Below the pieces are notes generated by a model. It saw only the letters and a program-made list of their open reading frames with translations, did not search any database and was not told the origin of the DNA. From Parabacteroides sp. (GTDB lineage: Bacteria; Bacteroidota; Bacteroidia; Bacteroidales; Tannerellaceae): a DNA stretch of 40,173 nt. A program made the translations under genes and the position numbers. Every line of letters begins with the position of its first letter. Positions within the stretch are counted from its first letter, which is position 1. Location: contig JAHHQS010000017.1 of assembly GCA_020026285.1 (NCBI GenBank), forward strand, positions 1 to 40,173, in the 5' to 3' direction. This document shows positions 25,672 to 34,535 of the stretch, in pieces.

Positions 25672-27255
25672 TTATTTAGTCTCTTTCGGAAAGTTCGGAC
25701 TGTATAACAGATTCTTTCTTGTTTGCAGAACTCCGTCTTTTACATATCCGTCTCCTCTTTCTTTCAGATGTTCAGCCATAGCTAGTCGCATTTCTTTTAA
25801 TGTTGATGTATATGGCTTGTCAGCAACACAGTTATGTAACTCTCTAGGATCTTTTTTCAGGTCGAACAATTGTTCACTTCCGTTATGCAGATTCCATACA
25901 TATTTCATTTTTCCATCAGTAAGAGCACACCAGTAATTATCCGGGGAATAACAGGTCGCATGTTCACTGTCGATATATTTACGCCATTTAGGATTCTTTT
26001 CCTGGACTAATGGAATTAGCGATTTGCCGTCCATGTCTTCAGGAACAGTACCTCCTGCTATATCAATAAATGTAGGAAGGAAATCTCGAAGTTCAACCGG
26101 ATAATCCAGTTTTGAACCATTCGGCATGTTTCGCTTCATACCTTTAGGCCATTTGACAATGAAAGGAATATGAATTGAACCTTCATATGGATAAGTTTTT
26201 CTCCAATGATAATGATCGCCCATCATATCACCATGGTCAGCAGTGAAACAAATGATGGTGTTGTCGTACATATCCTTCTCTTTCAGGCATTGAATAATCT
26301 GGCCGATTTGATCGTCGATGAATGTTATATTAGCATAATAATGACGTAAGGAATTCTGAGCATATTCATCTCCGAAATTACCGAAAGCCGCATCCGATCT
26401 CATCTCTTCAGGTTTCTTTAATTCTGCATATTGGTTACACCAGTCTCCTTTGGCAGGTACAGGCATCTGTTTCCCTTTATACATATCCAGATAACGCTGA
26501 GGAGGATCATAAGGACTGTGTGGACGGGCAAATGATACTTTTAAGAATAATGGCTGTTTATTATCATAATTGCGAATCAATTCACAAGCGGTTTGTCCGG
26601 TCCATACTGTTGGATGTAGACGCTCTTCCAATTTGTAAGTCGCAGCACCATGGTCATTCCACCCAATACCTGTTTCGTCAGGATTCAATCCTGGAGCATG
26701 TAACTGGAACCACTTACGGTAATCACTTATAAAATTCGGTGATTCTACTCTGCCACTTTCGTCGAGTAATGTCTGGTGGAAACCATGTAATACATTTTGA
26801 GGGTGCCAGTGCATTTTCCCTATTCCGAAAGTATAATATCCCAGATCTCGAAGCATTTGAGGCATTTCGTACTTGTATTTAGGTGCAACCTGTCCATAAC
26901 CAAGCATTCCGTGATGCCAAGGAGAAAGTCCTGTCAGTAATCCGGCGCGTGCAGGCGTACTGCTGGGAGCACTTGTGTAACCGCATATAAACAGCGTGCC
27001 TTCAGACGCAAGTTTATCCAGATGAGGTGTTATAACAGTTTCGTTCCCCATACAGCCTAAGGCATCTCCTCGATGTTGGTCAGTCATGATAAAAATGATA
27101 TGTGGCTTATTCACAGGAGCAGGATTCGGCTTGAAGGAAGGAATTTCTTGATTCTCGTTGGAGGAAGCATTTTGTTCTGCAGCTTCTGTCGAGGTTACTC
27201 CTGTAAATCCAAGGCCCAATCCAATAGATGATTTTATAAAAGATCTGCGTTTCAT
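25672..27255 (-). CDS. S1-family sulfatase, serine type, with a Tat-like signal
   Basis: A 527-residue exported sulfatase. The formylglycine site reads SSTPARAGLLTG, with Ser99 in S-x-P-x-R, so it is the serine type whose maturation needs the radical-SAM enzyme anSME. Metal and sulfate ligands are visible as MTDQHRGD near residues 57-64, GIGKMHWH, ARPHSPYDPP and FTADHGDMMGDH. The N-terminus MKRRSFIKSSIGLGLGFTG has a twin-arginine pattern (RRSFIK) with a short weakly hydrophobic core, suggesting Tat export. The likely substrate is a sulfated glycan, but the subfamily cannot be assigned by reading, and no anSME or glycosidase is in the same unit. It is divergent from purL. Confidence 0.9.
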   Translation of the reverse strand: MKRRSFIKSSIGLGLGFTGVTSTEAAEQNASSNENQEIPSFKPNPAPVNKPHIIFIMTDQHRGDALGCMGNETVITPHLDKLASEGTLFICGYTSAPSSTPARAGLLTGLSPWHHGMLGYGQVAPKYKYEMPQMLRDLGYYTFGIGKMHWHPQNVLHGFHQTLLDESGRVESPNFISDYRKWFQLHAPGLNPDETGIGWNDHGAATYKLEERLHPTVWTGQTACELIRNYDNKQPLFLKVSFARPHSPYDPPQRYLDMYKGKQMPVPAKGDWCNQYAELKKPEEMRSDAAFGNFGDEYAQNSLRHYYANITFIDDQIGQIIQCLKEKDMYDNTIICFTADHGDMMGDHYHWRKTYPYEGSIHIPFIVKWPKGMKRNMPNGSKLDYPVELRDFLPTFIDIAGGTVPEDMDGKSLIPLVQEKNPKWRKYIDSEHATCYSPDNYWCALTDGKMKYVWNLHNGSEQLFDLKKDPRELHNCVADKPYTSTLKEMRLAMAEHLKERGDGYVKDGVLQTRKNLLYSPNFPKETK

Positions 27256-27278
27256 ATTTTTAGATTGTCATTTGTTTG

Positions 27279-27309
27279 CTAAAGTACTTTATTTCCTTTT
27301 GTATTACAA
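27279..27309 (-). promoter_or_regulatory. Promoter of the sulfatase gene
   Basis: On the minus strand TTG (27307-27309), a 20-base spacer and TACTTTAG (27279-27286) form a promoter with one deviation from TAnnTTTG. The transcript would start about 18 bases before the ATG. Confidence 0.5.
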
Positions 27310-27381
27310 GTGAAAAACGAAGTATCAGACGAAAAATATGACATAACTTTTTAATATCTCTGTTCTTTTCAGGAAAAACCG

Positions 27382-27389
27382 TATCTTTG
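27382..27389 (+). promoter_or_regulatory. Probable -7 box of purL
   Basis: TATCTTTG lies 56 bases before the purL ATG at 27446. The -33 region reads CTG rather than TTG. I see no clear riboswitch structure in the leader of about 50 bases. Confidence 0.55.
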
Positions 27390-27445
27390 TAGACTATAAA
27401 TCAGAAAATACATATTGCAGATATTTTTATAAAAATTGATCATAT

Positions 27446-30400
27446 ATGATTCTATTCTTTCAATCTCCAACTAAGACGGTGCTTGCAGTAGAAGTAGAGC
27501 ATGCGTTTTCACCAGAAGATACTCAAAAACTGGTGTGGCTGTTTAGCGGGGCTTCACCTGTAGAAACAGAAACCATGAATGGCTGGTTTGTTGGTCCACG
27601 TCGTGAAATGATCACTCCGTGGAGTACGAATGCTGTTGAGATTACTCAGAATATGGGCTTGACAGGTATTAGCCGTATTGAAGAGTACTTCCCTGTAGAA
27701 TCGGGCGAAGCTGATCATGACCCGATGCTTCAACGTATTTACAATGGATTAAATCAGGAAATATTTACTATCAGTAAACAACCGGATCCAATTGTTTATA
27801 TTGATGATTTGGAAGCTTATAACCTGCAGGAAGGTTTGGCTCTAAGCCAGGAAGAGATCTCTTATTTAAAAGAAGTAAGTGAAAAATTACAGAGAAAGCT
27901 TACTGACAGCGAGGTGTTCGGTTTCTCACAGGTAAACTCAGAACATTGTCGTCATAAAATTTTTGGTGGAACATTTATTATTGATGGAGAAGAAAAAGAA
28001 AGTTCTCTATTCAATTTGATTAAAAAAACATCTGCTGAAAATCCAAATAAGCTTGTTTCTGCTTATAAAGATAATGTGGCATTTAATGAAGGTCCGGTTG
28101 TTGAGCAATTCGCTCCACTTAGCGGTGACAAACCTGATTATTTTGCAATAAAAGATATCAAGACAGTTATTTCATTAAAGGCTGAAACTCATAATTTCCC
28201 TACTACAGTAGAACCTTTCAACGGTGCGGCTACTGGTACAGGTGGTGAAATCCGTGACCGTCTGGGCGGTGGTAAGGCTTCTTTACCTATTGCAGGAACT
28301 GCTGTTTATATGACAGCTTATCCTCGTACAGAAGGTGCTCGTGAATGGGAAAAAGTATTAGATCCACGTCCTTGGTTATATCAGACTCCGGAACAGATCT
28401 TGATCAAGGCCTCAAATGGTGCATCCGATTTCGGTAACAAATTTGGTCAGCCGCTTATCTGTGGTTCTGTTCTGACATTCGAACATGCTGAAAACCAAAA
28501 GAAATATGCTTACGATAAGGTAATCATGTTGGCTGGTGGTGTAGGATTCGCTAATATGCGCGATGGTTTGAAGGGTGATCCTAAACCAGGTGAAAAAGTT
28601 GTCGTTATCGGTGGTGATAACTATCGCATCGGTATGGGCGGTGGAGCTGTTTCTTCTGTTAATACTGGTCAGTATACAAGTGGTATTGAATTGAATGCTA
28701 TACAGCGTGCCAATCCTGAAATGCAAAAGCGTGCTGCTAACGTTATTCGTACAATTGCTGAATCTGAAGATAATCCAATCGTATCAATCCACGACCATGG
28801 AGCTGGTGGTCACTTGAACTGCTTGTCTGAATTGGTTGAGGCTACAGGTGGTCATATTGATATGGCTAATTTGCCGGTAGGTGATCCTACTTTGTCTGCC
28901 AAAGAAATCATCGGAAACGAAAGCCAGGAACGTATGGGCTTGTTGATGGAAGAAAAAGATGTAGAGAAAGTAAGACGTATTGCTGAACGTGAACGTGCTC
29001 CAATGTATGTTGTTGGTGAAACAACTAATGATATGAAGTTCGTTTTCGAACAGAAAGATGGTGAAAAACCAATCGATATCAAATTGGAATATATGTTTGG
29101 TAAACCACCACGTACTATCATGCGTGATCATACGGTTGTTGAATCTCATGAACCAGTTGTATATAAAGAATCTGAATTACATCATTATTTGGAAAATGTG
29201 CTTCAGCTGGAAGCTGTTGCTTGTAAGGATTGGTTGACTAATAAAGTAGACCGTTCTGTAACAGGTAAGATTGCCCGTCAGCAGTGTCAGGGTGAATTGC
29301 AGTTGCCTTTGAGTGACCTTGGTGCAGTTGCTTTGGATTATCGTGGAAAAGCAGGTATTGCTACTTCTATTGGTCATGCACCTCAGGTTGCATTGGTTGA
29401 TCCGGCTGCAGGTTCTGTAATGGCTATCGCTGAAGCTTTAACAAATATTGTATTTGCTCCTTTGACTGATAAGTTGTCTGGCGTTTCATTGAGTGCAAAC
29501 TGGATGTGGCCTTGCCGTAACGAAGGAGAAGATGCCCGTTTGTATAAAGCTGTTCAGGCTGCTTCTGATTTTGCTTGTGCTTTGGGTATTAACATCCCTA
29601 CAGGTAAAGACTCTTTGTCAATGACTCAGAAATATGGTGATGACAAAGTAATCGCTCCGGGTACTGTTATTATCTCTGCAGGTGCTGAAGTAAGTGATGT
29701 GAAGAAGATCGTTTCTCCTGTATTGGCTCACGAAAGAAATTCACACATTTATTATATAGACTTCTCATTCGATACAATGAAGTTAGGCGGATCTGCTTTC
29801 GCTCAGGTATTGAACAAGGTCGGTAATGAAGTTCCTACTGTTAAGGATTCAGAATATTTCGCTGATGCATTCAATGCTGTTCAGGATGCTATCGACAAAG
29901 ATTTGATTTTAGCAGGTCACGATATTTCTGCCGGTGGTATGATTACTACTTTATTGGAAATGTGTTTTGCTAACGTTGAAGGCGGTTTGGAAGTAAACTT
30001 GGATAAGATCAATGAATCAGATATCGTTAAGATTCTGTTCTCTGAAAATCCTGGTATCTTGGTTCAGGTTAAGGATAAGAAAGCATTCGAAACATTAATG
30101 ACTGAAGCTGGTGTCGGATTTGCTGAAATCGCTAAACCAACAGACGAACGTCATATCTTGGTTTCAAAAGATGGTATTCAGTATCATTTCGGAATCGATT
30201 ATATGCGTGATGTTTGGTATGAATCTTCTTATAAATTGGATATCAAACAGAGCGGTAATGTTTGTGCTGGCAACCGTTTCGAAAATTATAAGATGCAGCC
30301 ATTGGAATTCAAGTATAACAAGAACTTCACTGGTACATTAGCTTCTTACGGCTTGTCTGCTGATCGTCGTCAGCCTTCAGGTATCAAAGCTGCTATCTTG

Positions 30401-31132
30401 CGCGATAAAGGTACTAACGGTGAACGTGAAATGGCTTATTCAATGTATTTGGCAGGATTCGATGTGAAGGATGTTCATCTGACTGACTTGGCTTCTGGTC
30501 GTGAAACATTGGATGATGTTAACTTGATTGTATTCTGTGGTGGATTCTCAAACTCAGACGTTCTTGGTTCTGCCAAGGGTTGGGCTGCAGGTATCTTGTA
30601 TAACGAAAAAGCTAAGAACGCTATTGATCGATTCTATGCTCGTAAAGATACATTAAGTTTGGGTATCTGTAACGGATGTCAGTTGATGGCTGAATTGGAA
30701 TTGCTTTATCCGGAACATGAAAAGAAACATAAGATGGTTCATAACGATTCTCATAAGTTTGAATCAAACTTCATTACTTTGGATATTCCAAAGAATCATT
30801 CTGTTATGTTCGGTTCATTAAGTGGTAGCAAACTTGGTATCTGGGTAGCTCACGGAGAAGGTAAATTTGACTTCCCTTACGAAGAAAAAGAATATCATGT
30901 AATTGCTAAATATAATTACGATGGTTATCCTGCAAATCCGAACGGTTCACCTTGGGCTGTTGCCGGTGTTTGCTCACAGGATGGTCGTCATTTGGCTATG
31001 ATGCCTCACTTGGAACGTGCAATGTTCCCATGGCAATGTGCTTATTATCCAGCAGATCGCAAGAACGATGAGGTTACTCCTTGGATCGAAGCATTCGTCA
31101 ATGCTCGTAAATGGATTGAAGAAAATAAGTAA
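27446..31132 (+). CDS. purL: Phosphoribosylformylglycinamidine synthase (single-chain)
   Basis: A 1228-residue enzyme of purine synthesis that turns FGAR, glutamine and ATP into FGAM. It is the large single-chain form: an N-terminal PurS-like domain (about 1-150), a linker with FSQVNSEHCRHKIF, two AIRS-type synthase halves (KAETHNFPTTVEPFNGAATG near residue 245 in the first; PTGKDSLSMTQKYGDD near 715 in the second), and a class I glutaminase domain from about 975. The glutaminase nucleophile is Cys1075 in GICNGCQLM, and the His/Glu pair is present in MMPHLERAMFP. Length is slightly below the E. coli enzyme (about 1295). It is a lone gene with its own terminator and is divergent from the sulfatase. 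Confidence 0.97.
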   Translation: MILFFQSPTKTVLAVEVEHAFSPEDTQKLVWLFSGASPVETETMNGWFVGPRREMITPWSTNAVEITQNMGLTGISRIEEYFPVESGEADHDPMLQRIYNGLNQEIFTISKQPDPIVYIDDLEAYNLQEGLALSQEEISYLKEVSEKLQRKLTDSEVFGFSQVNSEHCRHKIFGGTFIIDGEEKESSLFNLIKKTSAENPNKLVSAYKDNVAFNEGPVVEQFAPLSGDKPDYFAIKDIKTVISLKAETHNFPTTVEPFNGAATGTGGEIRDRLGGGKASLPIAGTAVYMTAYPRTEGAREWEKVLDPRPWLYQTPEQILIKASNGASDFGNKFGQPLICGSVLTFEHAENQKKYAYDKVIMLAGGVGFANMRDGLKGDPKPGEKVVVIGGDNYRIGMGGGAVSSVNTGQYTSGIELNAIQRANPEMQKRAANVIRTIAESEDNPIVSIHDHGAGGHLNCLSELVEATGGHIDMANLPVGDPTLSAKEIIGNESQERMGLLMEEKDVEKVRRIAERERAPMYVVGETTNDMKFVFEQKDGEKPIDIKLEYMFGKPPRTIMRDHTVVESHEPVVYKESELHHYLENVLQLEAVACKDWLTNKVDRSVTGKIARQQCQGELQLPLSDLGAVALDYRGKAGIATSIGHAPQVALVDPAAGSVMAIAEALTNIVFAPLTDKLSGVSLSANWMWPCRNEGEDARLYKAVQAASDFACALGINIPTGKDSLSMTQKYGDDKVIAPGTVIISAGAEVSDVKKIVSPVLAHERNSHIYYIDFSFDTMKLGGSAFAQVLNKVGNEVPTVKDSEYFADAFNAVQDAIDKDLILAGHDISAGGMITTLLEMCFANVEGGLEVNLDKINESDIVKILFSENPGILVQVKDKKAFETLMTEAGVGFAEIAKPTDERHILVSKDGIQYHFGIDYMRDVWYESSYKLDIKQSGNVCAGNRFENYKMQPLEFKYNKNFTGTLASYGLSADRRQPSGIKAAILRDKGTNGEREMAYSMYLAGFDVKDVHLTDLASGRETLDDVNLIVFCGGFSNSDVLGSAKGWAAGILYNEKAKNAIDRFYARKDTLSLGICNGCQLMAELELLYPEHEKKHKMVHNDSHKFESNFITLDIPKNHSVMFGSLSGSKLGIWVAHGEGKFDFPYEEKEYHVIAKYNYDGYPANPNGSPWAVAGVCSQDGRHLAMMPHLERAMFPWQCAYYPADRKNDEVTPWIEAFVNARKWIEENK

Positions 31133-31153
31133 GCAATTGATTTATTAAATATG

Positions 31154-31187
31154 AAAAAGGCCGGTGATTTATTTCATCGGCCTTTTT
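31154..31187 (+). terminator. Terminator of purL
   Basis: A 14-base stem with one G-U pair (31154-31167 with 31174-31187), a 6-base loop and a run of five T within and after the right arm. It lies 22 bases after the purL stop. Confidence 0.9.
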
Positions 31188-31325
31188 GTCTCTTTTAAGT
31201 TTCATGTTCAGCTAAATCGATAGGAGCAGAATAGGAAACAAACGGACTGTCTGATTATAATTGAATTCAAGTTGATGTATATACTTCTTTATTTGTTTAA
31301 ATCTTCAAAAATGATATAGGAATAT

Positions 31326-31355
31326 TTTGTAATTCAAATAAAATGAGTACCTTTG
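31326..31355 (+). promoter_or_regulatory. Promoter of the rplM-rpsI operon
   Basis: TTTG at 31326-31329, an 18-base spacer and TACCTTTG at 31348-31355. The transcript would begin near 31362, giving a leader of about 120 bases before the GTG start of rplM. Confidence 0.7.
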
Positions 31356-31361
31356 CAAGCC

Positions 31362-31483
31362 GATTATTATCAAATTGTACTAAAAGTTTAGTTCTTAGGA
31401 CTTTGCTGAGTCATGTGTCCGATCAGGCAAAGCGATAAGATTAGTTTTTTTGATTTTATTAATTTATTAAATTTTTTTAAGCA
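31362..31483 (+). promoter_or_regulatory. Structured mRNA leader of rplM (candidate ribosomal-protein autoregulation element)
   Basis: Two stems are visible. Stem 1: 31379-31383 pairs with 31388-31392, four-base loop. Stem 2 is composite: 31393-31397 with 31436-31440, then, across a 3x3 internal loop, 31401-31406 with 31427-31432, then, past a single bulged G (31426), 31407-31409 with 31423-31425. A T-rich run follows at 31443-31451, so the element could also act as an attenuator. Leaders of ribosomal-protein operons often bind one of the encoded proteins; L13 is the natural candidate here, by inference only. Confidence 0.55.
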
Positions 31484-31939
31484 GTGGATACTTTAAGTTT
31501 TAAGACCATTTCTGCAAACAAAGCAACTGTAAACAAAGAGTGGGTCATCGTTGACGCTGAAGGCCAGTCATTAGGTCGTCTTTGTGCAAAAGTAGCAAAA
31601 CTTTTGCGTGGAAAGTACAAACCTAACTTTACTCCTCACGTTGATTGTGGTGATAATGTAATCATTATCAATGCAGAAAAAGTCGTTCTAACAGGTAAAA
31701 AATGGAACGATCGTATTTATTTGAGATACACCGGTTATCCTGGTGGACAGATTGAATTTACTCCGGCTGACCTTTTAGCTAAGGGCCCGAGTCATCTGTA
31801 TAAGAAAGTAGTAAAGGGCATGTTGCCAAAGAATCGTCTTGGTGCTAAGTTGTTGGATAACTTATATGTTTATGCAGGAACAGAACACAAACACGAAGCT
31901 CAGCAGCCAAAGTCAATTGATATTAACTCTTATAAATAA
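31484..31939 (+). CDS. rplM: 50S ribosomal protein L13
   Basis: A 151-residue protein of the large ribosomal subunit. It shows the L13 hallmarks DAEGQSLGRLCAKVAKLLRG, KYKPNFTPHVDCGDNVIIIN and the C-terminal GMLPKNRLGAKLLDNLYVYA. The start is a GTG at 31484 (GTG GAT ACT); there is no in-frame ATG nearby, and MDTLSFKTISANKATV matches the N-terminus expected for Bacteroidales L13. It follows a structured leader of about 120 bases and lies five bases before rpsI, as in most bacteria. Confidence 0.97.
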   Translation: MDTLSFKTISANKATVNKEWVIVDAEGQSLGRLCAKVAKLLRGKYKPNFTPHVDCGDNVIIINAEKVVLTGKKWNDRIYLRYTGYPGGQIEFTPADLLAKGPSHLYKKVVKGMLPKNRLGAKLLDNLYVYAGTEHKHEAQQPKSIDINSYK

Positions 31940-31944
31940 TAACG

Positions 31945-32331
31945 ATGGAAGTAGTAAATGCAATAGGAAGACGTAAAGCTGCAGTAGCACGTGTATACGT
32001 TTGCGAAGGAACAGGTAAGATTACAATCAACAACCGCGATCTAGCAAATTACTTTCCTTCTTCAATTCTTCAGTTTGTTGTAAAACAACCATTAAACAAA
32101 TTGAATGTAGCTGAACAATATGATGTTAAAATCAACTTAGTAGGTGGTGGTTTTAAAGGACAGGCAGAAGCAGCTCGTTTGGGTTTAGCTCGTGCTTTAG
32201 TTAAAATCAATCCTGAAGACAAAGTTGCTCTTCGTTCTGAAGGCTTTATCACTCGTGACCCTCGTTCTGTTGAACGTAAGAAACCAGGTCAGCCTAAGGC
32301 TCGTAGAAGATTCCAGTTCAGTAAACGTTAA
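31945..32331 (+). CDS. rpsI: 30S ribosomal protein S9
   Basis: A 128-residue small-subunit protein. The N-terminus NAIGRRKAAVARVYV, the central GGGFKGQAEAARLGLARAL and the basic C-terminal tail RKKPGQPKARRRFQFSKR, which reaches the decoding site and contacts P-site tRNA, are all intact. It begins five bases after rplM in the same transcript. Confidence 0.98.
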   Translation: MEVVNAIGRRKAAVARVYVCEGTGKITINNRDLANYFPSSILQFVVKQPLNKLNVAEQYDVKINLVGGGFKGQAEAARLGLARALVKINPEDKVALRSEGFITRDPRSVERKKPGQPKARRRFQFSKR

Positions 32332-32518
32332 TTTTGGGTTTGTAAGTTTATTTGTTGAAAAGTTTATTTTTATAATACTTGGAAACTCAATAACTCAAGA
32401 ACTGAAAAAAAGCGTTTAGTATCTAAACCAACAGGACTCTTTTTGTATGTTGAAATATGGGGAGACTACCTGAAGGTTGAGTAAACAAAAGAAAGTAAAC
32501 GATTTAAGAAAGAAAACA

Positions 32519-33340
32519 ATGTCAAGAGTAAATTTTGATCAGTTATTAGAAGCTGGTGTTCACTTTGGACACTTAAAAAGAAAGTGGAACCCTGCTATGG
32601 CTCCTTACATCTTCATGGAGCGCAATGGTATTCATATCATTGATTTATATAAAACAGTTGCTAAAGTTGATGAAGCAGCAGAAGTATTGAAAAATCTTGC
32701 TAAACAAGGTAAAAAAGTACTTTTCGTTGCAACAAAAAAACAAGCTAAACAAGTTGTCGCTGATAAGGCTGCTTCTGTAGGTATGCCTTACGTTATCGAA
32801 CGTTGGCCAGGTGGTATGTTGACTAACTTCCCAACTATTCGTAAAGCTATCAAAAAGATGGCTACTATCGATAAGATGACAAAAGATGGTACATTTGATA
32901 ATCTTTCTAAGAGAGAAAAATTACAGATCACTCGCCAGCGTGCAAAATTGGAAAAGACTTTAGGTTCTATCGCAGACCTAACTCGTCTTCCTTCAGCTTT
33001 GTTTGTTGTTGACGTGATGAAAGAACATATTGCAGTTCGTGAAGCTAACCGTTTAGGTATTCCTGTATTCGGTATGGTTGATACAAACTCAAATCCAGCA
33101 AACATCGACTATGTTATCCCAGCTAATGATGACGCTACTAAATCAGTAGATGTAATCCTTTCTGCTGTTTGCGAAGCAATGAACGAAGGTTTGCAGGAAC
33201 GTAAGGCTGAGAAAGTTGATACTGAAGCTGCTGGCGAAGGCGAAGCTCCTAAAAGAGAACGCAAAGCTAAGGCTGCAAAGAAAGCTAAAAAAGACGAAGA
33301 AGTAGCTGCTCCAGCTGAAGAAGCTAACGAAGCAGAATAA
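32519..33340 (+). CDS. rpsB: 30S ribosomal protein S2
   Basis: A 273-residue protein of the small subunit. Conserved stretches include LLEAGVHFGHLKRKWNPAMA, IDLYKTVAKVDEAAE, RWPGGMLTNFPTIRKAI and FGMVDTNSNPANIDYVIPAN. The last 45 or so residues are a Lys/Ala/Glu-rich tail (for example KRERKAKAAKKAKKDEE), longer than in E. coli S2 (241 residues). The frame is open to a TTG at 32477, but the ATG at 32519 begins the conserved MSRVNFDQLLEAG. In the 187 bases before it I see no TAnnTTTG box, only a small hairpin (32414-32419 with 32423-32428), so it is probably read through from rpsI. Confidence 0.97.
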   Translation: MSRVNFDQLLEAGVHFGHLKRKWNPAMAPYIFMERNGIHIIDLYKTVAKVDEAAEVLKNLAKQGKKVLFVATKKQAKQVVADKAASVGMPYVIERWPGGMLTNFPTIRKAIKKMATIDKMTKDGTFDNLSKREKLQITRQRAKLEKTLGSIADLTRLPSALFVVDVMKEHIAVREANRLGIPVFGMVDTNSNPANIDYVIPANDDATKSVDVILSAVCEAMNEGLQERKAEKVDTEAAGEGEAPKRERKAKAAKKAKKDEEVAAPAEEANEAE

Positions 33341-33354
33341 TTCTGAATCAACCT

Positions 33355-33438
33355 TTTAATCGTGTAAACGATTAAATCTTACATACTCAATGGGCAATTG
33401 GCTTTTGGCAGTAATTGTCAATCGTCGGTTGCCCATTG
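33355..33438 (+). other. Bipartite hairpin element between rpsB and tsf
   Basis: Stem A is a perfect 9-base repeat (33355-33363 with 33368-33376) with a GTAA loop, starting 14 bases after the rpsB stop. Stem B is a perfect 10-base repeat (33388-33397 with 33429-33438) enclosing 31 bases, followed by TCAATTTTT. The 9-mer ATTGTCAAT occurs at 33414-33422 and again at 33435-33443. It may act as a partial terminator, an RNA-processing site or a regulator of the rpsB/tsf ratio. Confidence 0.65.
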
Positions 33439-33484
33439 TCAATTTTTAGAATATAAATAATTTACATAAATAAAATAAGAAATT

Positions 33485-34474
33485 ATGGCTGTAACAATGG
33501 CTGATATCACCAAGCTTCGTAAAATGAGTGGAGCTGGTATGATGGACTGTAAAAAGGCTTTGACTGAAACAGACGGTGACATCGAAAAAGCAATGGATAT
33601 TATCCGTAAAAAAGGACAGGCTATTGCTGCAAAACGTTCTGATCGTGATGCTTCAGAAGGTTGTGTTTTAGCAAAGAAAGATGGTGAATTCGCAGCAGTT
33701 ATCGCTTTGAAGTGTGAAACTGACTTCGTTGCTAAAAATGCTGACTTCGTTGCTTTGACTCAGGAAATTCTTGATGCTGCTGTAGCAAATAGATGTAAAA
33801 CTTTGGATGAAGTTAAGGCTCTTCCATTAGGTAAAGGTACAGTTCAGGATGCTGTTACTGATCGTAGCGGTATCACTGGCGAAAAAATGGAATTGGATGG
33901 TTATAGTGTAGTTGAAGGTGCTTACACTACAACTTACAATCATATGGGTAAGAATCAGCTTTGTACTATCGCTGCATTCAACAAAGAATCTGAAGAAGCT
34001 GCTCATAACATCGCAATGCAGATTGCTGCTATGAACCCTATGGCTATTGATGAAGCTGGTGTTCCAGAATCAGTTAAGGAAGCTGAAATCAAAGTCGCTA
34101 TCGAAAAAACTAAAGTTGAACAGATTCAGAAAGCTGTTGAAAGTGCTTTGAAGAAAGCTGGTTTCAATCTTTACACTGCAGAAAGCGAAGAACACTTGAA
34201 TGAAGGTATCATGAAGGGTGTAATTACTGAAGCTCAGGCTCAGGAAATTCGTGATTTGAAGGCTAAGGTTGCTGCTGAAAAAGAAGCTAACATGCCACAG
34301 CAGATGATTGAAAATATCGCAAAAGGTCGTCTTGGTAAATTCTTGAAAGAAGTTTGTCTTTTGAATCAGGAAGATATCATGGATGGTAAGAAAACAGTTA
34401 AAGAAACAATGAAAGAAGCTGATCCAGAATTGCAGATCCTTTCTTTCAAACGTTTAACTTTACGTGCTGAATAA
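33485..34474 (+). CDS. tsf: Elongation factor Ts
   Basis: A 329-residue guanine-nucleotide exchange factor for EF-Tu. The N-terminal UBA-like domain has ITKLRKMSGAGMMDCKKAL, the core carries the EF-Tu-contacting motif CETDFVAKNADFVAL near residues 77-91, and the C-terminal part contains VCLLNQEDIMDGKKTVKE. Length is a little above the E. coli protein (283). It follows rpsB after a 144-base gap holding the bipartite hairpin and no recognisable promoter. The rpsB-tsf order is the standard one. Confidence 0.97.
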   Translation: MAVTMADITKLRKMSGAGMMDCKKALTETDGDIEKAMDIIRKKGQAIAAKRSDRDASEGCVLAKKDGEFAAVIALKCETDFVAKNADFVALTQEILDAAVANRCKTLDEVKALPLGKGTVQDAVTDRSGITGEKMELDGYSVVEGAYTTTYNHMGKNQLCTIAAFNKESEEAAHNIAMQIAAMNPMAIDEAGVPESVKEAEIKVAIEKTKVEQIQKAVESALKKAGFNLYTAESEEHLNEGIMKGVITEAQAQEIRDLKAKVAAEKEANMPQQMIENIAKGRLGKFLKEVCLLNQEDIMDGKKTVKETMKEADPELQILSFKRLTLRAE

Positions 34475-34500
34475 TTCTATTTGTTCATAATGAATATTGT

Positions 34501-34532
34501 GAAAAGGGTAACTATTTATAGTTGCCCTTTTC
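34501..34532 (+). terminator. Terminator of tsf
   Basis: A 14-base stem with one G-U pair (34501-34514 with 34519-34532), a TTTA loop and five T directly after. It lies 26 bases after the tsf stop. Confidence 0.92.
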
Positions 34533-34535
34533 TTT

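Noticed and set aside
14967..27255. A polysaccharide utilisation locus made of the secreted protein, hexosaminidase and sulfatase
   Set aside because: There is no SusC/SusD pair or sensor, housekeeping genes (trxA, dnaE) intervene, and each enzyme has its own promoter or terminator.
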